The translations under genes were made by a program, and so were the position numbers. Shown here one piece after another: positions 55,367-63,880 of a DNA stretch of 64,000 nt (position 1 is its first letter; every line of letters begins with the position of its first letter). Source of the stretch: Billgrantia campisalis. GTDB lineage: Bacteria; Pseudomonadota; Gammaproteobacteria; Pseudomonadales; Halomonadaceae. The DNA lies in the NCBI RefSeq assembly GCF_022341425.1, contig NZ_JABFUC010000012.1:90072-154071 (forward strand), given 5' to 3'. The notes beneath the pieces are model-generated. The model had not been told where the DNA came from. It worked only from the letters and a program-made list of their open reading frames with translations, and ran no database searches.

Positions 55367-57049
55367 TTAATGCGAGGCGTCGAAGAGCGGCGTTTCCACC
55401 GCAAGCAGCTGCAGGTGCACGTCGGGAAGCTGGCGAAGGTGTTCGCCCAGCCAGGCGATGATCAGCGGCTGAAGAGCCTGGCGAAGTTCCGGCAAGGTTT
55501 CCGCTGCCAGGCCGTCGAGACGCTCGTCGAGCCAGTCGATAAAGGCGTCTTCGTCCAGCTGACGCATGCGGTGTGCATCGAGCATCAGGCGGCCGATGCG
55601 TGTCCAGCCGCCGCCGGTGGAGGCCACCGGCAGGGCGAGGTAGAGGGTGCCGTGACGCGGCGAGCCCTGCTCGGCGGCTAGCCCCGGCAGCGGGGTCACG
55701 GCATTCTGGCTGACGATGCAGGGGCGCTGGGGATGGCGCGCCTCCAGCGTCAGGCCGCCGGCATCGAGGCGTATCATGTCGCCGTTGGTCGGGGTCAGCG
55801 GCGCCTGGATGCCGAGTCGCTGCGCCAGGGCCTGGTGTGCCCGCTGATGGCTGGGCTCGCCGTGCACCGGCAGCAGATGGCGTGGCCTGACCCAGCCGTA
55901 GAAGGTGCGCAGCTCCTCCTGGGCGGGGTGGCCGGAGGCGTGCAGCTCGGGGTGGTTGAATTCATCCCAGAGGGTTACCTCCAGGCGCCTGAGGCCCTGC
56001 TTGAGGCGCTCGATCAGCGGCTCGTTGCCGGGAATGGCCTTGGCAGAGAAGATCACGGTGTCGCCGGCCATCAGCTCGAAGCTGGGATGGCGGCCCATGG
56101 CCAGCCGGCTCAGGGCGGCCCGCGGCTCGCCCTGGCTGCCGGTGGCGATGACCAGCACCTCTTCCGGCGGCAGATAGCCCAGGTCGCGTACCGGCACCAG
56201 CGGCGGCATCTCATCGAGATAGCCGAGCCCGCGGGCGACCCCGACCATGCGCTCCATGGAGCGCCCCATCAGGCTCACCCGTCGCCCGCAGCGCTCCGCC
56301 GCCAGGGCGATGGCCAGCACCCTGGCCAGGTTGCTGGCGAAGCAGGAGACCACCACGCGCCCGGCGCACTGGGTAAGCGTACTCTCCAGCGCCCTGGCCA
56401 CCTCGCCCTCGCTGCGGGAGTGACCGGGCAAGGGGGCGTTGGTGGAGTCGCCCACCACCAGGTCCACCGGCGCCAAGGCACGGAACAGGCTGGCGCTCAC
56501 CGGCGGGCCGATCAGGGGTTCCGGGTCGAGCTTCCAGTCGCCGGTATGCAGCACGCGATGCTCACCGGCGGCGATCAGCAGCGCACAGCTTTCCGGTATC
56601 GAATGGGTCAGCGGCAGGTAGCGCAGGGTGAAGGGACCGGTCTCCAGCGCCTCGCCCGGGTCGATGATGTGAATGGCGTCGCTGGACAGGCCCTGCTCGG
56701 TGAATTTTGCCCGCAGCAGGCCGGCGGCCAGCGGGGTGGCATGGATCGGGCAGCCCCATTGCGGCCATAGCCAGGCGGCGGCACCGATGTGGTCCTCGTG
56801 ACCGTGGGTGATGATCAGGGCGCGGGGGGCGATGCCCAGGGCCTGGGGGGTGTCCAGGCTGGGCACCTGGAGCGGGCTGTCGGGCAGGTCCTGGCGAATC
56901 ATCATGCCGCAGTCGACGGCAATCCAGTCGCCGTCGTGCCCGTAGAGCGCCAGGTTCATGCCGATCTCGCCGCAGCCCCCCAGCGGCAGGAAGTGCAGCG
57001 GAGTGCGGCGGCGGGGGCGAATCGTCACGCGGGGTGGGTGCATCGGCAT
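55367..57049 (-). CDS. Ribonuclease J-like metallo-beta-lactamase/beta-CASP protein
   Basis: A 560-residue cytoplasmic protein of RNase J size. The metallo-beta-lactamase motifs are visible: FLPLGGCGEIGMNL, ITHGHEDHIGAA (HxHxDH, near residue 85), LPLTHSIPES and LHTGDWKLD. The beta-CASP part includes SCFASNLARVLAIALAAERCGR, ATGSQGEPRAALSRLAMG and ASGHPAQEELRTFYGWVRPRHLLPVHGE. RNase J is an exo/endoribonuclease common outside the gammaproteobacteria. Start is uncertain among ATGs at 57073, 57049 and 57043; none has a clear Shine-Dalgarno sequence. Confidence 0.88.
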   Translation of the reverse strand: MPMHPPRVTIRPRRRTPLHFLPLGGCGEIGMNLALYGHDGDWIAVDCGMMIRQDLPDSPLQVPSLDTPQALGIAPRALIITHGHEDHIGAAAWLWPQWGCPIHATPLAAGLLRAKFTEQGLSSDAIHIIDPGEALETGPFTLRYLPLTHSIPESCALLIAAGEHRVLHTGDWKLDPEPLIGPPVSASLFRALAPVDLVVGDSTNAPLPGHSRSEGEVARALESTLTQCAGRVVVSCFASNLARVLAIALAAERCGRRVSLMGRSMERMVGVARGLGYLDEMPPLVPVRDLGYLPPEEVLVIATGSQGEPRAALSRLAMGRHPSFELMAGDTVIFSAKAIPGNEPLIERLKQGLRRLEVTLWDEFNHPELHASGHPAQEELRTFYGWVRPRHLLPVHGEPSHQRAHQALAQRLGIQAPLTPTNGDMIRLDAGGLTLEARHPQRPCIVSQNAVTPLPGLAAEQGSPRHGTLYLALPVASTGGGWTRIGRLMLDAHRMRQLDEDAFIDWLDERLDGLAAETLPELRQALQPLIIAWLGEHLRQLPDVHLQLLAVETPLFDASH

Positions 57050-57207
57050 GTCATGAATCAGGCAGTGGATCAATCACTATACGGGAACGGCGGGACCCTC
57101 CACAATGACGGACCCGCACCGGGCCGCAGGCCATTCGACGTGTCGCCGGATGGCGAGTTCGCTACAATGCGCGCTTTCGAAACTTGCACAACACGGCGGC
57201 AGCTACC

Positions 57208-58062
57208 ATGTCACACTACTATCGTCTGGTCGTTTCCTGCCCCGATCGTCGGGGCATCGTGGCTCGGGTGTCCGGTTTCATCGCCGGCCACGGTGGCTCC
57301 ATCACCGAGGCGAGCCAGCACTCCGACCTGGAGTCGGGGCGCTTCTTCATGCGCTACGAGATCCTCGCCGACTCCATCGGCATGACCGCCGAGCAGCTGC
57401 GTGAGGCGTTCGAGCCGGTGGCCAAGGAGTTCGAGATGCAGTGGGCGCTGCGGGATACCCGGCGCCGGCCGCGGGTGGTGGTGATGGTCTCGCGAGAGTC
57501 CCACTGCCTGGTGGACCTGCTCTACCGCTGGACGGCGGGGGAGCTGGATGGCGATATCGTCGGGGTGATCTCCAATCACGAGGACATGCGCGGGCTGGTG
57601 GAGTGGCACGGGCTGCCCTATCACCATGTGCCGGTGCCGGCGGATGACAAGGCGGCGGCCTTCGCCCGGGTCGAGGAGCGGGTGGAGGCGCTGGAGGCCG
57701 ACATCGTGGTACTGGCGCGCTACATGCAGATCCTGCCCCCCGCGGTCTGCGAGCGCTATGCCGGCCGGGTGATCAACATTCACCACAGTTTCCTTCCCTC
57801 ATTTGCCGGGGCGCGCCCCTACCATCAGGCGCATGCCCGTGGGGTGAAGCTGATCGGCGCCACCTGCCACTATGTGACCGAGGAGCTGGATGCCGGGCCC
57901 ATCATCGAGCAGGACATCCATCGCGTCAGCCACTGCCATACCACCGCCGACCTGGTGCGCTTCGGCCGCGATGTGGAGAAGGCGGTGCTGGCCCGCGGCC
58001 TGCGCTGGCACCTGGAGGACCGGGTGCTGATTCATGGCAACAAGACCGTGGTCTTCGCCTGA
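57208..58062 (+). CDS. purU: Formyltetrahydrofolate deformylase PurU
   Basis: A 284-residue enzyme that hydrolyses 10-formyl-THF to formate and THF, balancing one-carbon pools. An N-terminal ACT domain (RLVVSCPDRRGIVARVSGFIAGHGGSITEASQH) precedes a formyltransferase domain with ISNHEDMRGLVEW, VVLARYMQILPP, catalytic INIHHSFLPSFAGARPY and YVTEELDAGPII. Start ATG 57208 is chosen over 57184 to match the usual short lead-in to the ACT domain. Confidence 0.95.
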   Translation: MSHYYRLVVSCPDRRGIVARVSGFIAGHGGSITEASQHSDLESGRFFMRYEILADSIGMTAEQLREAFEPVAKEFEMQWALRDTRRRPRVVVMVSRESHCLVDLLYRWTAGELDGDIVGVISNHEDMRGLVEWHGLPYHHVPVPADDKAAAFARVEERVEALEADIVVLARYMQILPPAVCERYAGRVINIHHSFLPSFAGARPYHQAHARGVKLIGATCHYVTEELDAGPIIEQDIHRVSHCHTTADLVRFGRDVEKAVLARGLRWHLEDRVLIHGNKTVVFA

Positions 58063-58084
58063 GGCCTGATTGCCGGAGAGGGGT

Positions 58085-58756
58085 ATGTCGTTTTCCGAAC
58101 TCATGCTGGCGCCCTGGCTGGTGCTCTGCTGCGCCCTGGTGGCCCTGGCCGTGGTCGGATTGGCGCTGGCCCAGCGCCCCTGGCAGGCGCTGCTGGCCGA
58201 CCGGGCCCTGCAGCACCGCTGGCTGGCCGCCACCGTCTCCGTGATGCTGCTGTGGCAGCTACGTGCCCAGGCGGTGGACTGGCTGACCCTGCACCTGATG
58301 TTCACCGCGCTCTTGACCCTGGTGTTCAAGGCACCGTTGGCGCTGCTCTCCAATTTGCTGGTCAACCTCTCGCTGGCGGTGCTGGGCAAGGCGGCCTGGC
58401 CGCTGCTGGGGGTGAACGTGCTGATCACCGGGGTGGTGCCGATGGCGATCACGGTGGTGGTGTGGCGGCTGGTGGATCGCCGTCTGCCGGACAACCTGAT
58501 GGTGTTCCTCTTCGTGTGCGGCTTCTTCGGCACCGCGCTGGCCACCCTGGGCACCGGCCTGGCCGGGCTGGGGCTGGTAATGCTGGGGTCCAGCGACCCG
58601 GAGGCGGTCTACCTGGCCCGTGAATATGTCCGCTTCCTGCCGCTGCTGATGCCCTCGGAGGCCTTCATCACCGGGATGCTGCTGAGCATCCTGATGGTCT
58701 ATCACCCCAGCTGGGTGGCCACCTTCAACGACCACCGCTATATCGATACGAAATAG
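58085..58756 (+). CDS. CbiM-like energy-coupling factor permease family membrane protein
   Basis: A 223-residue membrane protein with about six helices. Conserved pieces WLTLHLMFTALLTLVF (a His in the helix), MFLFVCGFFGTAL-like and MPSEAFITGMLLSILMVYHPSWVATFNDHRYI resemble the CbiM-related permease family found alone in pseudomonads. True CbiM works with CbiNQO in cobalt uptake, but none of these genes is here, and the N-terminal metal-binding Met-His of CbiM is not present. Function unknown. It may be co-transcribed with purU (22-bp gap). Confidence 0.65.
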   Translation: MSFSELMLAPWLVLCCALVALAVVGLALAQRPWQALLADRALQHRWLAATVSVMLLWQLRAQAVDWLTLHLMFTALLTLVFKAPLALLSNLLVNLSLAVLGKAAWPLLGVNVLITGVVPMAITVVVWRLVDRRLPDNLMVFLFVCGFFGTALATLGTGLAGLGLVMLGSSDPEAVYLAREYVRFLPLLMPSEAFITGMLLSILMVYHPSWVATFNDHRYIDTK

Positions 58757-58847
58757 GGGCGAGAGGCGAGGTGCGAGAGGCGAGGGGCGAGAGGCGAGGT
58801 GCGAGGTGCGAGGTTCGAGAGGCGAGGTTCGAGGTTCGAGGTGCGAG
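58757..58847. repeat. Heptanucleotide tandem repeat, 13 variable units
   Basis: Thirteen 7-bp units of the form NNNCGAG (GGG, AGG, GTG or GTT before CGAG) start at the stop codon of the CbiM-like gene and run toward dinB. A single complementary unit CTCGAACCT follows at 58857-58866. It is the reverse-complement form of the arrays at 29705 and 63881 and again lies between convergent genes. Confidence 0.92.
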
Positions 58848-58865
58848 GCGGTGGCTTGCTCGAAC

Positions 58866-59915
58866 CTAGAGGTTCAGCGCCAGCTGGCGGCGGGCGTCCT
58901 CGGGCACCAGCCGTACCCCCACCCCCAGCAGGCGCACCGGCCGCTTGCGGCGTGCCCAGGCCTGGTCGAGTAGGGCGGCGAACGTCTCCTGAGTCGGTGT
59001 GCCGCTGCGCCCCTCCAGGGTCGTCAGGCTGAAGTCGTCGAAGCGTACCTTGACGAACAGCCCCGTCAGGGGCGGATGGCCGTGGCGGGCCAGTCGCGCC
59101 TGCAGGCGTTCGCACAGCGCTGCTAGGGCGGCATGGCAGTGGGCCAGGTCGGGCAGGTCTTGGGCGAAGGTGGTCTCGACGCTGACCGACTTGCGCTCGC
59201 GCTCGATCCGCACCGGCCGGTCGTCGATGCCGCGGGCCAGTTCGAAGAGCCGGTGGCCGAACTTGCCGAACTCCTGAACCAGCTGCGTCAGTGGCAGACG
59301 CTGCAGGTCGGCACAGGTGGCGATGGAGAGGGCCGCCAGCCGGGCCGCCGTGGCGGGGCCCACGCCGTGCAGCCGAGTCACCGGCAGATCGTGCAGGAAG
59401 GTCTCGACGCCCTCCGGAGGGATGACGGTGAGGCCGTCAGGCTTGTCCCAGTCGCTGGCGATCTTGGCCAGGAACTTGGCGGGGGCGGCCCCAACCGATA
59501 CCGTGATGCCGGTGCGAGCCAGGCACTGCTGCTTGAGCCACTGGGCCATCCAGGTGGCGCTGCCGGAAAAACGCGTGACCTCGCTGACATCCAGAAAGGC
59601 CTCGTCGAGCGACAGCGGCTCCACCAGCGGGGTGAGTTCGCGGAAGATGGCCTGGATCTGCTGGGACACCGCCCGGTAGCGTTCGAAGTCGCCGGGCAGC
59701 AGCCTGAGCTGGGGACATAGCCGTAGCGCCCTGGCCGTGGGCATGGCGGAGTGAATGCCGAAAGCGCGTGCGGGGTAGTTGCAGGTGGCGATCACCCCGC
59801 GCCGCTCGGCGCTGCCCCCGATGGCCAGCGGGATGTCGCGCAGACTGGGGTCGTCACGCATCTCCACCGCGGCGTAGAAGCAGTCGCAGTCGGCGTGAAG
59901 GATCTTGCGGCTCAT
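58866..59915 (-). CDS. dinB: DNA polymerase IV (DinB)
   Basis: A 349-residue Y-family translesion polymerase. Catalytic acidic residues are in ILHADCDCFYAAVE (residues ~5-18) and PLSLDEAFLDVSE (near residue 100); VGAAPAKFLAKIASDWDKPDG, the helix-hairpin-helix HGVGPATAARLAAL and the little-finger domain follow. The C-terminus RRQLALNL resembles a clamp-binding peptide. It lies 41 bp behind lexA on the same strand, so it is probably under the same SOS promoter. Confidence 0.95.
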   Translation of the reverse strand: MSRKILHADCDCFYAAVEMRDDPSLRDIPLAIGGSAERRGVIATCNYPARAFGIHSAMPTARALRLCPQLRLLPGDFERYRAVSQQIQAIFRELTPLVEPLSLDEAFLDVSEVTRFSGSATWMAQWLKQQCLARTGITVSVGAAPAKFLAKIASDWDKPDGLTVIPPEGVETFLHDLPVTRLHGVGPATAARLAALSIATCADLQRLPLTQLVQEFGKFGHRLFELARGIDDRPVRIERERKSVSVETTFAQDLPDLAHCHAALAALCERLQARLARHGHPPLTGLFVKVRFDDFSLTTLEGRSGTPTQETFAALLDQAWARRKRPVRLLGVGVRLVPEDARRQLALNL

Positions 59916-59956
59916 GGTGAATTAACCGGCCTGGCGGAGCCGAGCGCAGCCAGCGC

Positions 59957-60601
59957 TTACCCCAGAGCCTGGCCGTTGCCGCCGCGAATCACCCCCACGC
60001 CAATCCCCTCGATCTCCAGGGCTTCATGGCGCAGGTCCACCTCGATGGGGGGGAAGTCGGGGTTCTCGGCGGCCAGGGTGACCCGGTGGCCGAGGCGCTG
60101 AAAGCGCTTGACCGTGACCTCGTCCTCGAGTCGGGCGACGACGATCTGACCGTCGCGCACGCGCTCGGTGCGGTGCACGGCCAGCAGATCCCCCTCGAGG
60201 ATGCCGATATCCTTCATCGACAGGCCGCGCACCTTGAGCAGGTAGTCCGCCCGTGGAGTGAAGTACTCCGGCGGCAGCGGACAGTAGCGGTCGATGTGCT
60301 CGGCGGCCAGGATCGGGCTGCCGGCGGCCACTTCGCCGATGATCGGCAGGCCCTCGGCGCTGGGCTCGGTGCTCGACTCGACCTCCTGGGCCGGCAGGCG
60401 GATCCCGCGGGAGGTGCCGCGGATGACCCGGATGACGCCCTTGCGTTCCAGGGCGCGCAGGTGCTCCTCGGCGGCGTTGGGGGAGCGAAAGCCCAGCGCG
60501 CGGGCGATCTCGGCCCGGGTCGGCGGATAGCCGAACTCGTTCATGGTCTTGACGATGAAGTCGTAGACGTTCTGCTGGCGCGCGGTGAGGGGGCGTGTCA
60601 T
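59957..60601 (-). CDS. lexA: SOS repressor LexA
   Basis: A 214-residue repressor/autoprotease. The winged-helix N-terminus ([34 protein letters not shown]) is followed by the cleavage site Ala93-Gly94 in VAAGSPILA and the Ser128/Lys165 dyad ([10 protein letters not shown] and VTVKRFQRL). ATG 60601 has CGGAGGT upstream. A near-perfect SOS box lies 31 bp upstream. Confidence 0.96.
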   Translation of the reverse strand: MTRPLTARQQNVYDFIVKTMNEFGYPPTRAEIARALGFRSPNAAEEHLRALERKGVIRVIRGTSRGIRLPAQEVESSTEPSAEGLPIIGEVAAGSPILAAEHIDRYCPLPPEYFTPRADYLLKVRGLSMKDIGILEGDLLAVHRTERVRDGQIVVARLEDEVTVKRFQRLGHRVTLAAENPDFPPIEVDLRHEALEIEGIGVGVIRGGNGQALG

Positions 60602-60631
60602 GCGACCTCCGAGTGGGCGAGTCATGGCGTA

Positions 60632-60647
60632 TTGTTCAAGTATACAG
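60632..60647 (-). promoter_or_regulatory. LexA box upstream of lexA
   Basis: On the minus strand CTGTATACTTGAACAA matches CTGT-N8-ACAG at all but the last base. Its position just upstream of lexA fits autoregulation of a lexA-dinB operon. Confidence 0.75.
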
Positions 60648-60712
60648 CATGGAAGCCCATCCAGTAAAAGCGTCAGGGGGAGCTCCCCCTGTCTCGGGCC
60701 TTGCAGCTGTTT

Positions 60713-60791
60713 CAAACGGTTTGGCGGAGATGCGAATTGAGAAAATACTCCGCTTCACGTAGGATTCAACTACGTTTAAAACAGCTGTTTC
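60713..60791 (+). promoter_or_regulatory. psrA promoter with candidate PsrA operators
   Basis: TTGAGA (60737-60742) and TAGGAT (60760-60765) are 17 bp apart. Palindromes CAAACGGTTTG (60713-60723) and AAAACAGCTGTTTC (60778-60791) resemble the PsrA site (G/C)AAAC-N2-4-GTTT(G/C) and flank the promoter, suggesting autorepression. Confidence 0.6.
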
Positions 60792-60807
60792 CAGCGGAGC
60801 CAGGCCG

Positions 60808-61473
60808 ATGGCCCAGACCGATACCGTCACCCGGATTCTCGATACCGCCGAGGTCCTGTTTGCAGAGCGCGGTTTTGCCGAGACCTCGTTGCGGACCATC
60901 ACCAGCAAGGCCAGGGTCAACCTGGCTGCGGTGAACTACCATTTTGGCTCCAAGAAATCGCTGATCCAGGCGGTCTTCTCCCGCTATCTGGATCCCTTTA
61001 CCGAGCGCTTTCATCTGGCCCTGGATGAGCTCGAGGCTCGCTATGCCGGCGAGGTCATTCCCCTGGAGACGCTGCTGGAAACCATGGCGCGCACGGTGCT
61101 GGAGGTGCCGGCCGAGCGCAATAGCCTCAAGGTTTTCATGAAGCTTCTGGGGTTGGCCTACAGCCAGGCGCAGGGGCATCTGCGCCGCTATATCCAGCAG
61201 GAGTACGGCGGCGTCTTCACGCGCTTCACCGAGCTGGTGCGCCAGGCGACGCCGCAGCTGCCCGATGCCGAGCGCTTCTGGCGTCTGCACTTCGTGCTGG
61301 GCACTGTCATCTTCACCCTGTCGGGCCTGGATGCGCTGCGCGATATCGCCGAGAAGGACTACCAGGAGCATGTCACGGTGCGCGACCTCATCCGTCGCCT
61401 GCGGCCGGTGGTGGTGGCGGCGATGAATGCCCCCCTTCCGCCGGCGCCTTCCGTGCAGGCCGAGGCCGGCTGA
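60808..61473 (+). CDS. psrA: TetR-family regulator PsrA
   Basis: A 221-residue regulator. Its N-terminus (VTRILDTAEVLFAERGFAETSLRTITSKARVNLAAVNYHFGSKKSLIQAVFSRYL) is almost identical to Pseudomonas PsrA, a fatty-acid-responsive repressor of beta-oxidation genes and activator of rpoS; the body FMKLLGLAYSQAQGHLRRY is also conserved. The lexA-psrA divergent arrangement is the same as in Pseudomonas. CAGCGGAGCC precedes the ATG. Confidence 0.9.
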   Translation: MAQTDTVTRILDTAEVLFAERGFAETSLRTITSKARVNLAAVNYHFGSKKSLIQAVFSRYLDPFTERFHLALDELEARYAGEVIPLETLLETMARTVLEVPAERNSLKVFMKLLGLAYSQAQGHLRRYIQQEYGGVFTRFTELVRQATPQLPDAERFWRLHFVLGTVIFTLSGLDALRDIAEKDYQEHVTVRDLIRRLRPVVVAAMNAPLPPAPSVQAEAG

Positions 61474-61475
61474 GC

Positions 61476-61994
61476 ATGCGTACCCCGCGCCTGTTGGAGC
61501 TCCCTCCGCCGGATGGGGTCTGGCTCGAGGTCGACGTCGCCGACCAGCGTCTGGTGGCCTGGCGGGGCGAACAAGCGATCGGCCAATGGCCGGTCTCCAC
61601 CGCCGCCGCGGGCCCCGGTCAGGCCGAAGGCAGCGGCGGCACGCCGCTCGGCTGGCACTATATCCGCGCCGCCATCGGCGCCGACCAGCCGGTTGGCTGT
61701 GTGTTTCGCGGCCGCCGGCCCACCGGCGAGATCTTCTCTCCCACCCTGGCCGCCGAGCACCCGGAGCGCGACTGGATCCTGACCCGCATCCTGTGGCTGT
61801 GCGGCCTGGAGCGAGGCGTCAACCGCGGCGGCAGCGTCGACAGCCAGCGCCGCTACATCTATCTGCACGGTACGCCGCCGAGCGAGCCGATGGGGGTGCC
61901 GCGCTCCCATGGCTGCATCCGCCTGCTTGACCGGGCGCTGCTGGAGCTCTTCTCCCTGGCTCCGCCCGGCACCCCCGTCTGGCTGCACGATTAG
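61476..61994 (+). CDS. L,D-transpeptidase (YkuD) family protein without visible signal peptide
   Basis: A 172-residue YkuD-domain protein. The catalytic motif is present: IYLHGTPPSE with His, then GVPRSHGCIRLLD (SHGCxR, Cys near residue 147). These enzymes cross-link or modify peptidoglycan peptides. No signal peptide or membrane helix is visible, so how it reaches the periplasm is unclear. It begins two bases after psrA, indicating an operon leading to nagZ. Confidence 0.88.
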   Translation: MRTPRLLELPPPDGVWLEVDVADQRLVAWRGEQAIGQWPVSTAAAGPGQAEGSGGTPLGWHYIRAAIGADQPVGCVFRGRRPTGEIFSPTLAAEHPERDWILTRILWLCGLERGVNRGGSVDSQRRYIYLHGTPPSEPMGVPRSHGCIRLLDRALLELFSLAPPGTPVWLHD

Positions 61995-62124
61995 GCGTTG
62001 CCGGTGTCGCCATCGACGCCGACTTGATCCTGTGCAACAAGCGCTTCGATCCTGGATGACACGCCTATTCCCGCCGTTGACTTTGGTCTAGAATCGGCCC
62101 CCTTCAAGTCCCGAGGAATTGCTC

Positions 62125-63138
62125 ATGACCCAGTCTCTCGGCCCGGTGATGCTGGATCTGGAAGGCACGCAGCTCAGCGATGACGAGCGTCGTCTGCTCA
62201 CGCGTCCCGAAGTGGGGGGCGTGATTCTTTTCGCCCGCAATATCGAGGATGCGCGCCAGGTGCGTGCCCTGTGTGATGCCATTCGCGGCGTGCGTCCCGA
62301 ACTGCTGCTGGGTATCGACCAGGAGGGGGGGCGGGTGCAGCGCCTGCGCCAGGGGGTAACGCGCCTGCCGCCCATGGGGCGGATCGGCCGTGACTTCGTG
62401 GCAGCACCCGAGGTGACGCAGCGCTTCTGCCTGGATGCCGGCTGGCTGATGGGCATGGAGATGGCCGCCTGCGGGCTGGATCTCACCTTCGCGCCGGTGC
62501 TCGACGTCGATAGCGGCATCTCCAGCGTGATCGGCGACCGCAGCTTCTCCGCCGACCCCACCGCGGTGGCTGCCATGGCCGGCGCCTTCGTGGCTGGGCT
62601 GCACGAAGCGGGGATGGCCGCCGTCGGCAAGCACTTTCCCGGTCACGGTGGCGTTGCGGCCGATTCCCATCGGGAGCTGCCGGTGGATCCACGGCCGCTG
62701 GAAGCCCTGCGCGCCCACGACCTGGTGCCGTTCGCGGCGCTGGCCACACGGCTGGACGGCGTAATGCCGGCCCATGTGGTCTATCCCGCCTTCGATGCCC
62801 GCCCGGCCGGCTTCTCCGCCAGCTGGCTGGGCATGCTGCGCGAATCCCTGGGCTTCAAGGGCACCCTGTTTTCCGATGACCTGGGCATGGCTGCGGCCGG
62901 CTTTGCCGGTGGGCCGGGGGAGCGGGCCCTGGCGGCACTGAAGGCCGGCTGTGACATGGTGCTGGTCTGCAACGACCGGGCCGCCGCCCTCGAGGCGCTG
63001 GATGCCTGCCACGGCCGCGCCTTCCGGCCTGCCGCCCGGCTGCGCTATGGACGCGCCCGCCCCGACCTGGACGCCCTCGAAGCCCTGGGGCGCTGGCGCC
63101 GGGTGCATGCCCGCCTCGAGGCCATGGCCGGCGAGTAA
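62125..63138 (+). CDS. nagZ: Beta-N-acetylhexosaminidase NagZ
   Basis: A 337-residue family-3 glycoside hydrolase that trims GlcNAc from anhydro-muropeptides during cell-wall recycling in the cytoplasm. GVILFARNIED, IDQEGGRVQRLRQGVTRLPPMG, the catalytic loop KHFPGHGGVAADSHRELPVD (Asp-His dyad near residue 176) and the nucleophile SDDLGMAAA are present. ATG 62125 with CGAGGAATT upstream is preferred over 62119. Length equals E. coli NagZ. Confidence 0.96.
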   Translation: MTQSLGPVMLDLEGTQLSDDERRLLTRPEVGGVILFARNIEDARQVRALCDAIRGVRPELLLGIDQEGGRVQRLRQGVTRLPPMGRIGRDFVAAPEVTQRFCLDAGWLMGMEMAACGLDLTFAPVLDVDSGISSVIGDRSFSADPTAVAAMAGAFVAGLHEAGMAAVGKHFPGHGGVAADSHRELPVDPRPLEALRAHDLVPFAALATRLDGVMPAHVVYPAFDARPAGFSASWLGMLRESLGFKGTLFSDDLGMAAAGFAGGPGERALAALKAGCDMVLVCNDRAAALEALDACHGRAFRPAARLRYGRARPDLDALEALGRWRRVHARLEAMAGE

Positions 63139-63189
63139 CGCCACGCCGGCCGCCTTTCCTTTTCCCTTTCGTCGACACGAGCCGTCCCG

Positions 63190-63768
63190 ATGCCGAAACT
63201 CGACCCCCAGACCCATGAGTCCCTGGCCACCATGCGTGACGTCATGGACAGCGCCGACTGCCTGATTACCCAGCAGGAGGTCGAGCGCGCCCTGGACCGC
63301 ATGGCCGCCGAGATCACCGAGGATCTCGGCGATAAGCTGCCGGTCTTCTACTGCGTGATGAACGGCGGTTTGATCACCACCGGCCACCTGTTGACCCGGC
63401 TGGGCTTTCCCCTGGAGGTCGACTACCTCCATGCCACCCGCTATCGCGGCGGTATTCGCGGCGGTGAACTGTTCTGGCGTGTCTCCCCGGAGGTGCCCAT
63501 GGCCGGCCGTCACGTGGTGATCGTCGACGATATTCTCGACGAGGGGGCCACCCTTGCGGCGATCCTCGACTACTGCCGGGAGGCGGGGGCGGCCAGCATC
63601 TCCACGGCGGTGCTGGTGGACAAGCAGCACGAGCGCAAGGCGGTGCCCGGGCTCAGGGCCGACTACTGCAGCCTGGAAGTGGTCGACCGCTATGTGTTTG
63701 GCTTTGGCATGGACTACAAGGGCTACTGGCGCAACGCCCCGGGGATCTTTGCGCCCAAGGGACTTTAG
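63190..63768 (+). CDS. hpt: Hypoxanthine(-guanine) phosphoribosyltransferase
   Basis: A 192-residue type I PRTase. FYCVMNGGLITTGHLLTRL, the flexible-loop motif TRYRGGIRGGELFW, the PRPP site VVIVDDILDEGATLAAIL near residue 116 and VDRYVFGFGMDYKGYWRN in the base pocket are all typical of Hpt. It forms IMP/GMP and complements apt and gpt at 46-47 kb. Confidence 0.92.
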   Translation: MPKLDPQTHESLATMRDVMDSADCLITQQEVERALDRMAAEITEDLGDKLPVFYCVMNGGLITTGHLLTRLGFPLEVDYLHATRYRGGIRGGELFWRVSPEVPMAGRHVVIVDDILDEGATLAAILDYCREAGAASISTAVLVDKQHERKAVPGLRADYCSLEVVDRYVFGFGMDYKGYWRNAPGIFAPKGL

Positions 63769-63880
63769 GCCCTTCGGGCAGGTACGGGATACGCGGCGCG
63801 AGGGGCAAGGCGCGAGGTGCGAGGAAAACGCTGATCAGGCACATATTCGTGTCATAGCGCTGGCAGGGGCACAATCCTGC

